Shown in pieces: positions 12,650-22,749 of a stretch of 64,000 nt of DNA. The notes below the pieces were generated by a model that did no database searches, was not told the origin of the DNA, and was given only the letters and a program-made list of their open reading frames with translations. This DNA comes from Pseudoscleropodium purum. Taxonomy: Eukaryota > Streptophyta > Bryopsida > Hypnales > Brachytheciaceae. The first letter of the stretch is position 1; each line of letters starts with the position of its first letter. A program made the translations under genes and the position numbers. The stretch spans positions 3,040,501-3,104,500 of the forward strand of contig OZ017802.1 in NCBI GenBank assembly GCA_963969395.1, written 5' to 3'.

Positions 12650-13846
12650 TTCAATGGTTGCTTCAAGAACAGACTACGTTACTGTAGCTCCTGCCTGCGA
12701 CCTTGGCCCACCGCCGGAGCATTGGCAGGACTGAGGCGGCCCTTATCCTGTGCAGACTGCAGTCAGTGAAGAGGTAAACTTACAACCAAGTTGCTCCAAC
12801 TGCAAACTCAGAATGATCTTACAATGTCTATTTCGTGGAAAGAACCTGCAAAAACGGAAAAATCGCCGGCCCACAACCAAGAAGTCAGGCTCAGAGTGCT
12901 ACTGACAACATTCGGATTTCAGTTGTCTTTTTTAAACTTTCTGAACCGTAGCGGCTAATTTCTTTCATTCAATCACGTACTCTGTTGACGAAGAAACTGA
13001 CGAACTCGATGCAACTTGCTGATCGATCGATCGCAGTTCCTCCTCCTGCAAACTCAGAATAACAATCTGATTACACTGTCCTCTTGGAAAAGAAAGAAAG
13101 AATAATCTTACAGTACAATGTCTATTTTGAGGAAAGAACTGACTGCAAAACTTGGAAATCGCCGGCCCCCAAACAAAAGAAGCGAAGCCTGCCAGCTAGC
13201 CAGGCTAGCTCATCAGAATGATCCTGACAACATTTGGCGGATTTGTCTTTTTCTGAAACGTAGCGCGCGGCCAACTGAATTTCTTTCCTAGTTCAATCGA
13301 TTCTCTGAGATGAGATCGATGAGAATAACTGACGGACGAACCTGATCAACGCGCTGATCGAAGAAGAGGACGGAGCCAGGAAGTTAGTCCAGTGGCGTCA
13401 ACGACAGTGCCAACATTCTTTCATTCTCGAATGCTAAATCGATCCGGAGCTAGCTCCGCAGATAGGTGATCGATCGATACCAGATAGATGAGTTCACGAA
13501 TCTCTCATTTTTAACCATCAACTGGGGTTGGAATGAATCCATCCGATCCTGCGCGAACACTTGGATCAATTCCTACTATCATGAGGAGATTCGATTATTC
13601 GAAACGAAAAAGAATCCTCCCACGATGTGGGTATATTGCAGCAAAATATTCTATTCTATTTCGGTGCAGGCACTGGTAGCACTTGCACTTGCAGTTGCAG
13701 ACTCCCGATTTGTGGCCGGAAAGAAATGACCCTAACTTCATTTGCACTGGTCTGGTCTTCTCACACTTGCCTCACTGGTGGTGCTAGCTTGGTCACCGCC
13801 CTTTCACTCTCACGAGGTTGCTGGTAATGCTTACCGGGAGATAAGC
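12650..13846 (-). other. Low-copy GC-richer island with an internal duplication; possible orphan leader or promoter
   Basis: Two diverged copies, about 12775-12980 and 13045-13300, share ordered blocks: 'tgcaaactcagaat', 'caatgtctattt', 'aaatcgccggcc', 'gacaacattcgg/tggcgg', 'gtagcg' and 'aatttctttc'. On the minus strand both copies give 'attctgagtttgcag', which looks like a splice acceptor. The composition resembles the leaders of the genes in this window rather than the repeat DNA. No conserved coding frame was found, and repeat A begins at the downstream edge (12640). I infer a leader that has lost its gene, or the leader of a non-coding transcript. Confidence 0.35.
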
Positions 13847-14506
13847 TTAACCCCTACAGGACCAAGCTGCTTTTTTTCTTTGGCAACTTAGCAAATTTGG
13901 GCAGCTCACTACAAATGGAGTTTTAATTAATGTGTGTTGAAATTTTCACTAAACATGTGCCTGAGGAATAGCTTCAAGGCTTGACAATTTTCATACATTT
14001 TGACTACATGGTCAAAAAGTTATTCCATGATATGTGATTTTGTTTTGTTTTGTGGGCAGCTCGGGCAGCTCAAAAAACTTTTTTTTAAATCACTTTTAAA
14101 AAAAATAAAAAGTTGAGTAAGTATGGTTTTCAAATACTCCATACCTATGCCAAACTAAAACTCCTCATAACTTTAATCTCATTCATCAAAATGGAATGAT
14201 TCAAAGCTTCCCACTCTTATATAAACCTGAAGAACCAATTTCAAATTTTTATTTTTTCTAAAAGTGATTTTTAAAGAAGTTTTTTGAGCTACCCAAGCTG
14301 CCTGCATAGTAAAGAAAATCATATATCATGCAATAACTTTTTGACCATGTAGTCAAAAGTTATGAAAATTGTCAGGCCATGAAGCTACTCCTTGGGCACA
14401 TGTTTAGTAAAAATTTCAGCACACAATAATTAAAAATTCATTTGTAGTGAGTTGCCCAAATTTGCTATGTTGCCAAAAAAACGCAGCTTGGTCCTTTGAG
14501 GGTTAA
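13847..14506. mobile_element. 652-bp foldback element with TTAA target duplication
   Basis: TTAA occurs at 13847-13850 and 14503-14506. Inside them the ends are CCCCTACAGGACCAAGC and its inverted partner CCCTCAAAGGACCAAGC. The inverted arms run almost to the middle (about 13851-14113 and 14247-14502), with shared blocks such as 'gcaaatttggg', 'tgacaattttcata' and 'ggcagct'. There is no coding sequence. TTAA duplications and C-rich ends fit a piggyBac-type non-autonomous element. The same family is at 28703-29586, 3411-10093, and in decayed form at 1449 and 34147. Confidence 0.85.
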
Positions 14507-14513
14507 TTGTGTA

Positions 14514-15095
14514 AGGTGGGTGTTCCCCCTCAAACCGCCATCTTTATATTGACTATTGTGCCTCATTACTATTAGTAGAATGGTCTAACTTTCATTGGTT
14601 TTCTTGTGGGCAAGAGAAAGGAAGTTCCAATGTGTCAAAGAATGTGACATTTGGATACCATATGCAAAAATTATGAAGGGGCAATGTTTTTTTTGGGATT
14701 TGTGCTTGGTACTATTATTAGATTGGTGACATTTTTATTGATTTTCTTGAGGTCAAGTGAAAGGAGTTTCCAATGCACCAAAGAATGCAAGATTTAGATA
14801 TTGTATGCAAAAGGTATGAAGGGGTAATGTTTTCTTACTATTGTACCTGATTACTATTATTAGACTGGTGAAATTTTCATTGATTTTCTTGTGGGCAAGT
14901 GAAAGGAGGTTCCACAACACCATGGAACATGACACGAAGATACTTTGTACAGGAATTACGAAGGGTCAAAGTTTATTTTTGGTAGGGGTTCTTGGAATCG
15001 ATTCTTCCACATAGAAATATATGGATTCTGAAGATGTGTATAGAGTGATGATGGTGTTGATTTGGGATCATGGGTGCATTTGGGGGGCCCCACCT
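14514..15095. mobile_element. TA-flanked element carrying three tandem 143-bp units
   Basis: TA occurs at 14512-14513 and 15096-15097. The ends are AGGTGGG and CCCACCT. Inside are three tandem, diverged units (about 14566-14710, 14711-14850, 14852-14990), each with 'attattagattggtgac', 'ttttcttg.gg.caag.gaaagga', 'ttccaa..cacca' and 'aagg..aatgttt'. Single copies of the unit occur at 17797, 19490 and 33950, and reversed copies at 100, 5775 and 19885. Termini of the form TA-AGGTRGG recur in several elements here. Assignment to a TA-targeting (Tc1/mariner-like) group is only an inference. Confidence 0.6.
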
Positions 15096-15097
15096 TA

Positions 15098-15900
15098 CTT
15101 GAATTTGGGAATGTTCAGGTGTAATTAGTGAGGGATTTAGAGTTACTTTACACCTAGAATATGGCAAAGAGAATGAGGATTTCTCTAAATTAGAAATGCA
15201 TTTTCAAGTAGGGTGCTCTAAAAGCACCGTTGCTAGCTGTCCATTCACCATTGCCAGTAATACTCTTCGTTCCACCATCCTATGGCGGATTTGGTGCACT
15301 CATAATCACCTCTTGTTAAAAGAGAGGTCAATAATGTTGACCAAATTTGTACATTAGAAGATTTTTGGAGCCTCCACATACTTGCGAGTTATCACACCTT
15401 GCAAATGCAAGTTCGGCGCAATGGTCTGACGTGGTCGAGACCCTACCACATCATTGACCAATTTTTAAAAAATTAGAAATAAAAAAAAACTGCATTTGGA
15501 GACTTATTTTTTTAAATTTATTTTATGAAAAAGAAAATTCTAACAACGGGTTGTTCCCCTCACTGTGGGAAACAATTGCGGGGGAACAGGCTTGAAACAG
15601 GGTTCTGGACCTTTCAAAACTCTTCTAATGCCTTAACTTGGAGAGATGTTGTTTCGACAAGGTTGGCACATAGGAACCATCAACTTTTTTTTTTTCAACA
15701 ATGTAGCAATGATAGGAAGAGAACTATTTGCCAAGACTTCCTTGATACTTGGGACCAAAACAATGTTTTTTGCTTTAGTAGTTTTCACCAGCCTAGGTGG
15801 CATCTCTTACTCAATCCTCCCTTGAGGTTGATTTTTCCGCGTGAACCAGACTAATTCATTCTTCTTCTTCTCTTTTAATGGTCACCCCTTAGTCTTTCCA
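15098..15900. other. Intergenic DNA with an unrecognised 109-codon open frame
   Basis: At 15206 'gtagggtgctctaaaagc' resembles the start of repeat A. A plus-strand open frame at 15525-15854 encodes 109 residues (KKKILTTGCSPHCGKQLRG at the start) without a recognisable domain, signal peptide or homologous copy in the window. It is not called as a gene. Confidence 0.3.
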
Positions 15901-15904
15901 AAAG

Positions 15905-16165
15905 AAAAAAGCAACCTTGCTCTAAAAGTGCCCACTAATACAAAGGTACATTTTGCTCCCTTCAATGCACCGATAGTACACACTTCAAGAGATAGTTCTT
16001 TTCATTGATCCCCCTACATTTTCAGCTTTAAATTTTCATAATTAATTCCATGCAAGTCCAAAAAACCCGTGAAATGGGTTAGACTGAACGTTGATTCCAC
16101 ATCCCTTGTTCCCTAAATTTACTAAAGTTATTTCCAAGGAATGTTTCTTTTGAAGAGACGGTGTG
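15905..16165 (+). repeat. Interspersed repeat A, copy 3 (diverged)
   Basis: 'gctctaaaagtgccc', 'acaaaggtacattttgctcc', 'ttcaatgcac', 'cataattaattcc' and 'tgattccacat' follow the family order. It lies head to tail with a second copy at 16186. Confidence 0.6.
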
Positions 16166-16185
16166 AGTTAAAAGGAAGGCAATAA

Positions 16186-16505
16186 GGTAGGAGTTTCTAA
16201 AAGTGCACAGGTTTTTAAAAGCGTTCACCTCCTTAAATGTATATTGCATGTACATGTTGCTTTTTTTTTTGGTAGCCTTCGTTCATGTACAAACGATGTA
16301 CATTTTAGGAGGTGGATGCTACTAGAGCCCTATGCCACTCACGCTTCAAAATTTCATAACGAGTTCCACAAAGCTCCAAAAAATAGGAAACGACTTGGGT
16401 TCCATGCCAATTCTACTTGTCTTTCAAGGAAAATTCACCGAAAAAAATTTGCAGAACTTTCACCTCTCCAAAAATCAGTTCCAGCTCTTAAAATGGTCCC
16501 TTTGA
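16186..16505 (+). repeat. Interspersed repeat A, copy 4
   Basis: It starts TA-AGGTAGGAGTTTCTAAAAG. It contains an inverted pair around 16225-16315 ('cacctccttaaatgta' against 'tgtacattttaggaggtg') that would fold into a stem of roughly 90 bp. Downstream it is nearly the same as 52255-52480 ('ctattagagccctatgccact', 'tgccaattctacttgtc', 'ctttcaaggaaaattcac'). Confidence 0.75.
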
Positions 16506-16509
16506 GACA

Positions 16510-17795
16510 GCAGACGACTTTTAGGTACACATATGGACTAGATTCACTTTGCTAACACCACCCATACCATACCATACCCCCAAGTGTGAACACACCCACA
16601 CACCTATTATTACACAACATTAATAACTTCGTCATTATTACTCCACACCCCTCTCCCCCAATTCCATTACCCTTAAACTTTGTTTACGTCCTTGGAAAGA
16701 TCACCTTCTGGACCCTGAATCTCAGATCGGATTAGGTCTTGAATTTGAAAAAAAAAACAAACTCTGACAATCTCGGTTGCCATAACTTTAAGTTTGTGTG
16801 TGAGTGTGAGTGTGTGTTTGTGTGTGCGCTTGGAAGCAGTTGAAGCTTATCCAGAATCTGGCCACAGCAGGAGGAGAAGATCCTTCAGTTGTAATAATCA
16901 AGTTGGAGCTTCAGTTTTCAAAATCCTTTATTGCACACATGATCCATGTCTCTGGCGAAACTCATCTGCAGAATTAATTGAAGACGAAGAAAAACTGAAC
17001 AATTGAGTAATGATGATGATGATGATGATGAACAACTTATTAACTTACCAGACATTGGAGAAAAAACAGGAATTGGAAAAGTACAAGACACAGAATTCTT
17101 GTTTCATTTGTGTCTTAAAAAAAAGAAAAAGAAAAGTAGAAAGCACGTGCTCTCCTTTAGCAATGTAATCCTGTTTCATTTGTGTCTTAAAAAAGAAAAA
17201 GAAAGTAGAAAGCACGGGCTCTCCTTTAGCAATGTAATCCTGTTTCATTTGTGTCTTAAAAAAGAAAAAGAAAAAGAAAGTACAAGACTTGTAGTCAACT
17301 ATCGTTGTAAAGAGAAGAGAATTTTTTTAAAATTAATTAATTAATTTTCTTTTATTTATTAAGTCATTACAAAAACTTTCAGCCCTAGAGAAATTGTTAA
17401 GAAGATTTATTCATCGTCGTTAGTGTTTTTTTTAGAAGTGTACTATTCCCTTGTATCCGCTTAGTTTGATGGGTGGGCAATGTACGATTGGGCTCAAGAA
17501 TGGACCGTCCGAATGAAATCGCAAACTTAGTTTTTTTCTCAATCTGACGACTACCGTACTTGGATAGCAAGTTTGGCACATGGGTGTCGAATAATTAATT
17601 AAAGTTCAAAAATAAAGTTCGGCACTTCATTATTTGATTTTCAAAAATTCAACATTTAAGTGAAAACTGTAAATCATATTTGGCATCTAGCATACAATAT
17701 CTACAATTTAGATCAAAAAAATTGATTTAGGATCCACCTAGAATCAGTTATGAATTTTTGAAGTTAAAACATAACAATCACTGTTTTCTATTCTT
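16510..17795. other. Low-copy region with simple repeats and a 65-bp minisatellite
   Basis: It holds a GT-rich tract at about 16793-16826, a (GAT)n run at 17010-17030, and three tandem copies of a ~65-bp unit ('ttcatttgtgtcttaaaa', an A/G tract, 'gctctcctttagcaatgtaatcc') between about 17099 and 17280. Open frames across the minisatellite on both strands are products of the repeat. 16544-16566 resembles the arm of the hairpin in the ENOD93 intron ('tttgctaacaccac'). Confidence 0.55.
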
Positions 17796-17796
17796 A

Positions 17797-18022
17797 GATT
17801 GGTCAGATTTTTATATGTTCTTGTTGGCAAGTGAAAGGAGGTTCCAATGCACCAGAGAACATGACATTTGGATAATGTATGCAAAAGTTCTTAAGGAACA
17901 AAGTTTGGTTCTAAAAGCGTTTCTTCCACATAAGTACTCAACTGACTTTGGAGATGTACACATAGCATAGCGTAGATAGCGGTTTAAGGTCAGTGGCACA
18001 TTTGGGTGTACCTACCTTACCT
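17797..18022 (+). repeat. Interspersed repeat B, single copy
   Basis: 'gattggtcagatttttat', 'ggcaagtgaaaggaggttcc', 'aatgcacc', 'gacatttggata' and 'atgcaaaagtt' match the unit at 14711-14990. The right end 'cacatttgggtgtacctaccTTA' matches the terminal style of the element ending at 15095. Confidence 0.6.
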
Positions 18023-19489
18023 GTCATGCTTCAAATGAAATGGAAGAGCGATGCTTATCTGTTGAGAAAGAACATAATTATTCCCTCGGCTTGAGCTTAT
18101 CCCTCTTCCTGCAAAGTCCAGATAAAAAAAAGAAAAAAAGAAAGAAAAAGGAGACCAATAGCCCATGTACTGCTGTCCAGAGAACCTTGCTATGGGAACC
18201 TATGGGGAACCTGTTGGGACCTATGGGAACCGATTTGTCTGGCCAAATTTGGATGTGTATATATATATATATATATATCATATGTTTATATGTTATATAA
18301 CAGTGAGCATGGCCCAAATAAAAAGGCTGCAACAATGGTCTTTGCACCACCTTAACTTATCATCATCATGCCGTGGACAAGCTGCTCCCCATGATAAAAA
18401 AAATTTTTGGGTGCAAGACGGACTTGCGTCACAAGAATTTTAGATAGGGAGTGCAAATTAAAATTGTGGAGGCGCCAACAACCGATCAAATAAGCAATTT
18501 GGGAGCAGATTCTGCTGCGTAGTATGAGTTGGTGGATATTTTTCGATGTAGGAAGATAGGAAATATGGAGATTGCTGAATTTTCAGATTTATATTCAGAA
18601 AATTGAAATTTCAGTGCATTTTGGGAGGCAAAAGAATTCTTGACCCGCAAGCAACGTCTAGGGTCTTCCAATTCCAATCAATTCAAGACTATATTTTCTT
18701 GCTCGCTATTTTAGGTGATGTGTCTTAAACTTATTAGTCCCAACTTTGAAAAGAACATAACAGAACAAATTTCAAGCTTAGGATCTAGCTTGAGGTTGGA
18801 AATAGCACACCCTACAAGTTGGGCACTGGGCGTGGTTGGTTATTGGTGTCTCCACCTTAGGTCTTGCCGGTAAAAGTTTCGTATGTAATTTGTGATCTTA
18901 TTTTCATTTCTTTATATTGAATGGAGGTTTGAATTGAATTTTAGAGCAAAAAAAAGGGCGAAGTCAGAATGAGCAACCCTATGGGGGGTAGGATGTAGTG
19001 GATGGAGGTGCAATCACGGGGGCTTAGAAAACAGGAGGGGTGGCCGGGATTGGATCAAACATGGGGGTAATAAAGTGGCACCTTGTGTTTTGAACATTGT
19101 TTGCAAATGTGACCTTGTTATGTGCAAAATAAATCAACTTGGGGGGCATAGCATTGAGATAGGAATCCCGTAAACAATGTTTTACAGACCTTAAACGGTT
19201 ACAATGTATATGCACTAGTCACTTCAAGATGTAAATGTAACTCTTGATTACATTTAATAATTGTTTAAGGTTTGTGAAGTGTTTGGGGGTGTTCCTACCT
19301 TATTCAACTTAATTGCAACACTCCATGTTCCACGATCAATTCAAATTTATAGGCACACTATATGTTATGCTAACTTATTGTCAAAGGGCTTATAAAAAAA
19401 GGCGGTCAAAGGACAATATGTTATTGTCAAAGGGCTTACAGACTTCTTTCAAAAACACCACTTTTGGCTACTAAACCTAATTGCTACAA
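18023..19489. other. Intergenic repeat-rich DNA
   Basis: It contains an A/G-rich tract at about 18122-18152, (AT)10 at 18259-18278, and a partial copy of the 4034-4412 element at 18730-18870. Its inverted-repeat partner is not obvious. A second terminal-like sequence 'gggtgttcctaccTTA' is at about 19288-19306. No gene is recognisable. Confidence 0.5.
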
Positions 19490-20035
19490 TAGGACTAGTC
19501 AAATTTTCTTTGATTTTCTTGTAGGCAAATAAAAACAAGTTCTAAGGCACTACATAACACAAATTTGGATCCAGTATGCAAAAGTTATGTAAGGTCAAAG
19601 TTTTTTTTAACTTTATGGTAGGGATTTTAAAATTATTTTTTTCAAATACGTGTGAAATGGGAGATGCACACATACTGATGATGGTGGTTTTAGGCACAAT
19701 GTGATTTGGGGTGTATTCACCTTTGTGGCACTTTGGAAACAATCAATACAAATAATTAATTGTTTTACATGTTGTGAAAAGTTAGTTAAAGGATTTCTTT
19801 TTGTTTTTATAAATTTTTTTTCAAAAAGATAGTGAATATTGCATTAAAAAAAGACAAAAAGAAAGAAACAATCAACTAGGGCCTCATGAGATTGTTTGAG
19901 TAGTTTAGCAATTAGAAGCGAAAGATTTTTAAAATAGAATTTGAATTTTTTGACCAATCTAATAATAATAGTAAATAGGCACAACAACAAAACAGTGGTG
20001 GTTTGGGGGGATAGCCACCTTACAGGAAACATTTT
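19490..20035. repeat. Two interspersed repeat B copies in opposite orientations
   Basis: 19490-19735 carries 'ggactagtcaaattttct', 'gattttcttgtaggca', 'atgcaaaagttat' and 'gtcaaagttttttt'. 19885-20033 carries the inverse ('gaccaatctaataataatagt') and ends 'ccaccTTAC'. The opposite orientation of two neighbouring copies could produce a foldback transcript. Confidence 0.5.
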
Positions 20036-20199
20036 CAGTTTTTTTTCAAGTTTTGCCTTTCAAAATTCACTGAAAATTTTAAAAAATCACTCCAAAACTA
20101 TACATGTGATATACGATTTTCATTTGTCTTCAAGTAAAAAAAAGAACAACCCATAATTCTAATTTCAACTCTATTTTGGCACATCAACTTAACTGAACC

Positions 20200-21489
20200 A
20201 TTTTAGACCTAAACCCTAAACCCTAAAAACCCTGAAAACCCTTCTTCCTCAACTACTTTGCATTTACTCCCTTTTTTTTTTCAACACTCTGATTTCTGAC
20301 ACTCTTGACAGTCTGTAAGACAAGTGCTCCGGAAATTTCTCATCAACAATCCCAATTGCGGCCAACAACGTGGCCTGCCTGAACCTTCAAAGCCAGAGGC
20401 ACAGTGCTCATCGGCTAATCCAAGAGGAAGACTTCCATCCATAAGATTCCGAAGAATGGGAACAATTGGAGAATGACTGAGATGATGGGGTCAATCGAAA
20501 TCGTTCAATTCCAGTTGTTGAATCAAAGAGGAACAAAGATGGAGTGATTCTGGACACAGGAAGAGAAATGTGGGGAAATCCGGAAATGTGCAAGAACTTT
20601 CCTTCTGCGCATGACCGCACATGGCAAGGCATCTTCAATCTTATCACGGAAGGAGCTACAGTAAGCAAATTGGAACAAATTGGAACAAATTGGCAGATTC
20701 CTCATCTCTTATGAAATTGTCAAGGCAGCTATGGCCATCACGCATGACGCCACACCTGACGTCTTAACCCTAATTTGTTCTTCCCTTCAAGACACCTTCG
20801 TTCGCTTCACTTCTCTGACACAACAGCTGAATTCGGACGCAATTTCGATTCCTAACCTTCCAACGCCCTCCAGGTTTGACTTCCCCTGTGGGTTTCTGAG
20901 ATTTTGAGTTTTGATCGTAGTGGTGATTTAGGAGTTTTTTCTTTAGATTTTTGAAGAGCGGGGGTGCAATTTTGTGAGTGATTGAACTTCAGAAGATTCA
21001 TTTTGAAGTTGATTGACCATTTTGTTCGTTTGAAAACCCTAAATTACTCTGCTAGTTTAGTTCAGAAATTTCACCTTAGTTCGCATTCAGTGCGTTGACT
21101 CAGCTGACATTCCGACGATTCTGCACCTTCAAAACGCTCTCTAGGTTTGATTTCCCTTGCGTTTTCTTTCGAGGTTTTGGTTTTTTGATCGTGGTGTTGA
21201 TTTTGGAGTGTTTTAGTAGAGTGGGTGTGCAATTTGTGAGTGATTGGACATAAGAAGAGTGAGTAATGCATTTCGGAGTTGATTGATCATTACATTCTTT
21301 GAAAAACCCTAAACTGCTCTGCTAATTTAGTTCAGAATCCGCATTTTGAATCGTCCTTAGCATCATTCCTCCAAACCCTAGTTGTTTAGTGCCATTTCCT
21401 CAGAAGCATTGTGATGTTCAGGTTTGAGGGTTTTTGGAAGCTCTGCGCTTGTTGCAATTCCTCTGAGATTGGATGATTTTGATGTGCAG
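20200..21489 (+). promoter_or_regulatory. Promoter and duplicated leader of the ENOD93-like gene
   Basis: At 20211-20243 there are telo-box-like repeats (AAACCCTAA type), common in plant promoters of housekeeping genes. Downstream, about 20855-21065 and 21118-21335 are two diverged tandem copies that share, in order, 'ttccaacgccctccaggttt' / 'ttcaaaacgctctctaggtt', a 'gatcgt.gtg.tgat' block, 'gggtgcaat', 'tgtgagtgattg', 'gttgattga.cat' and 'aaaccctaaa.t.ctctgct'. Each copy offers a donor-like AG|GTTTGA (20874, 21145), as does 21422. A TGTGCAG acceptor lies directly before the start codon at 21490. I infer a leader intron with alternative donors. Confidence 0.6.
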
Positions 21490-22749
21490 ATGGCTGCCGA
21501 CTTGAGAGGATGGTGGAGACAGAAGAGAGAGGATCTGGCTTTGCTGCAACGGGAGCCTAGTGTGAAGCCGACTTTCATGATTCCGTCTCCTGTTGAAGAC
21601 AAGGACCTCCAGCTTAGCCTTGCTGAAGAAAAAGCTGCGAGGGCCAAGCACTGCACAGAAGGTAGGCTGCAGTGTCCTTTTTATGAAATTTATTTGGAAA
21701 TTTGGACCTTGAATGACTCGAACCTTGCATTGGATCGTATTTCATAGTACAGTCTCTAGGTGTACCAAAAACCAACACTAGGACTCTCATAGGCTCATGT
21801 TTTGATTGTGTACATCTTGTGTCTTCAATATCTAAGTTTTTGTGACTCTTTGTTGGTCCAAACGTAGGTGTTGCATTTTGGGCAGTGCTGATTATGGTTG
21901 TAGTGGATCTTTTGAGATGTCTGTCCGTGTATTTGTAAGCTACTGTTTGCAAAGTAGCTTAGTTACTGTTCCTAACATTCAGTGACCTTCAAGAGATTAT
22001 TCATTTGGTAATGCATTTTTGCAGAGGGCTTTAAGGCTGGTTTGAAGGCGGCTGCCTACGCCTGTGCTTTCAGTGCCATTCCAACTGTAAGCTCTATTTC
22101 TGAACATGCTTTTTCACCACAGGATTTAAGTTTCAGAACTGAAGGATGCAATTTGTTGGAGTTGTACTAATATGGGGTATTTGTATTCATCAGTTAGCTG
22201 CTGTTCGATTTGTTCCATGGGCGAAAGCCAATATCAATTATACGGGACAAGCTCTTATCATCTCTGCAGGTATATGATTCATCCTGCTTGGAATGTGCTT
22301 GTCGTTCCTGTTTCACAGTTAATGTTTCATGGTTAATGTTTCACGAGAGTATGAAAGATAGACATGTGCCATTGTGAACATGCTCACACTTGGTGTTAAG
22401 AGTGGTGTTAGTAAGGTCTTAAGAGTGCATTTTCGTATACCTTCAAAACTACATTCAATTTGCTAACACCACTCTTAACACCAAGTTGCAAACGCTCCTT
22501 GAAGCTAGAGCATACTATTTGTTGTCAAACACATTTTAAAGCCAAGTCATGCTTACGTAGAACTTGACAAATTGAAGGCCAACCACGTTTTTTGGAAGAG
22601 ATTAGAGTTACTGGAAATGAGATTATCCTGTTGTGTGTGCAGCCACGATTTCGACTTACTTCGTGGTAACAGAGCAAGCTATCCTGGAATGCTCTCGCAA
22701 GGGAAACATCGTTGCTCTGGAGAAGAGTCGAGCTGGAGTGACAGCGTAG
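21490..22749 (+). CDS. ENOD93-like (early nodulin 93 family) membrane protein
   Basis: Four exons: 21490-21661, 22025-22086, 22194-22269 and 22643-22749, with all introns GT-AG, giving 138 residues. The start MAADLRGWW is chosen because a TGTGCAG acceptor abuts this ATG and upstream frames do not join it. Residues ~58-139 carry the family pattern: a lysine/alanine-rich GFKAGLKAAAYACAFSAIPT, then VRFVPWAKANINYTGQAL, a hydrophobic stretch IISAATISTYFVV, and a TEQAILECSRK tail. These would make two membrane-spanning segments. The family is small, found across land plants, and linked to mitochondria in rice work; its biochemical role is unsettled. The ~57-residue N-terminal extension is polar. 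Intron 3 carries a perfect 24-bp hairpin. No nodulation role should be read from the name. Confidence 0.85.
22388..22486. repeat. 99-bp hairpin (perfect 24-bp inverted repeat) in ENOD93 intron 3
   Basis: The arm ACTTGGTGTTAAGAGTGG plus TGTTAG (22388-22411) is matched exactly by its reverse complement at 22463-22486, with a 51-nt loop. It could be a very small MITE or a small-RNA precursor. A fragment resembling one arm is at about 16544-16566. Confidence 0.85.

Noticed and set aside
17003..17344. Plus and minus open frames with repeated Lys-rich and FHLCLKK stretches
   Set aside because: They are produced by the 65-bp minisatellite and A/G tract, on both strands at once.
20211..20243. Telomere-like CCCTAAA repeats
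   Set aside because: Few degenerate units beside a gene start; typical promoter telo-boxes, not a chromosome end or interstitial telomere.
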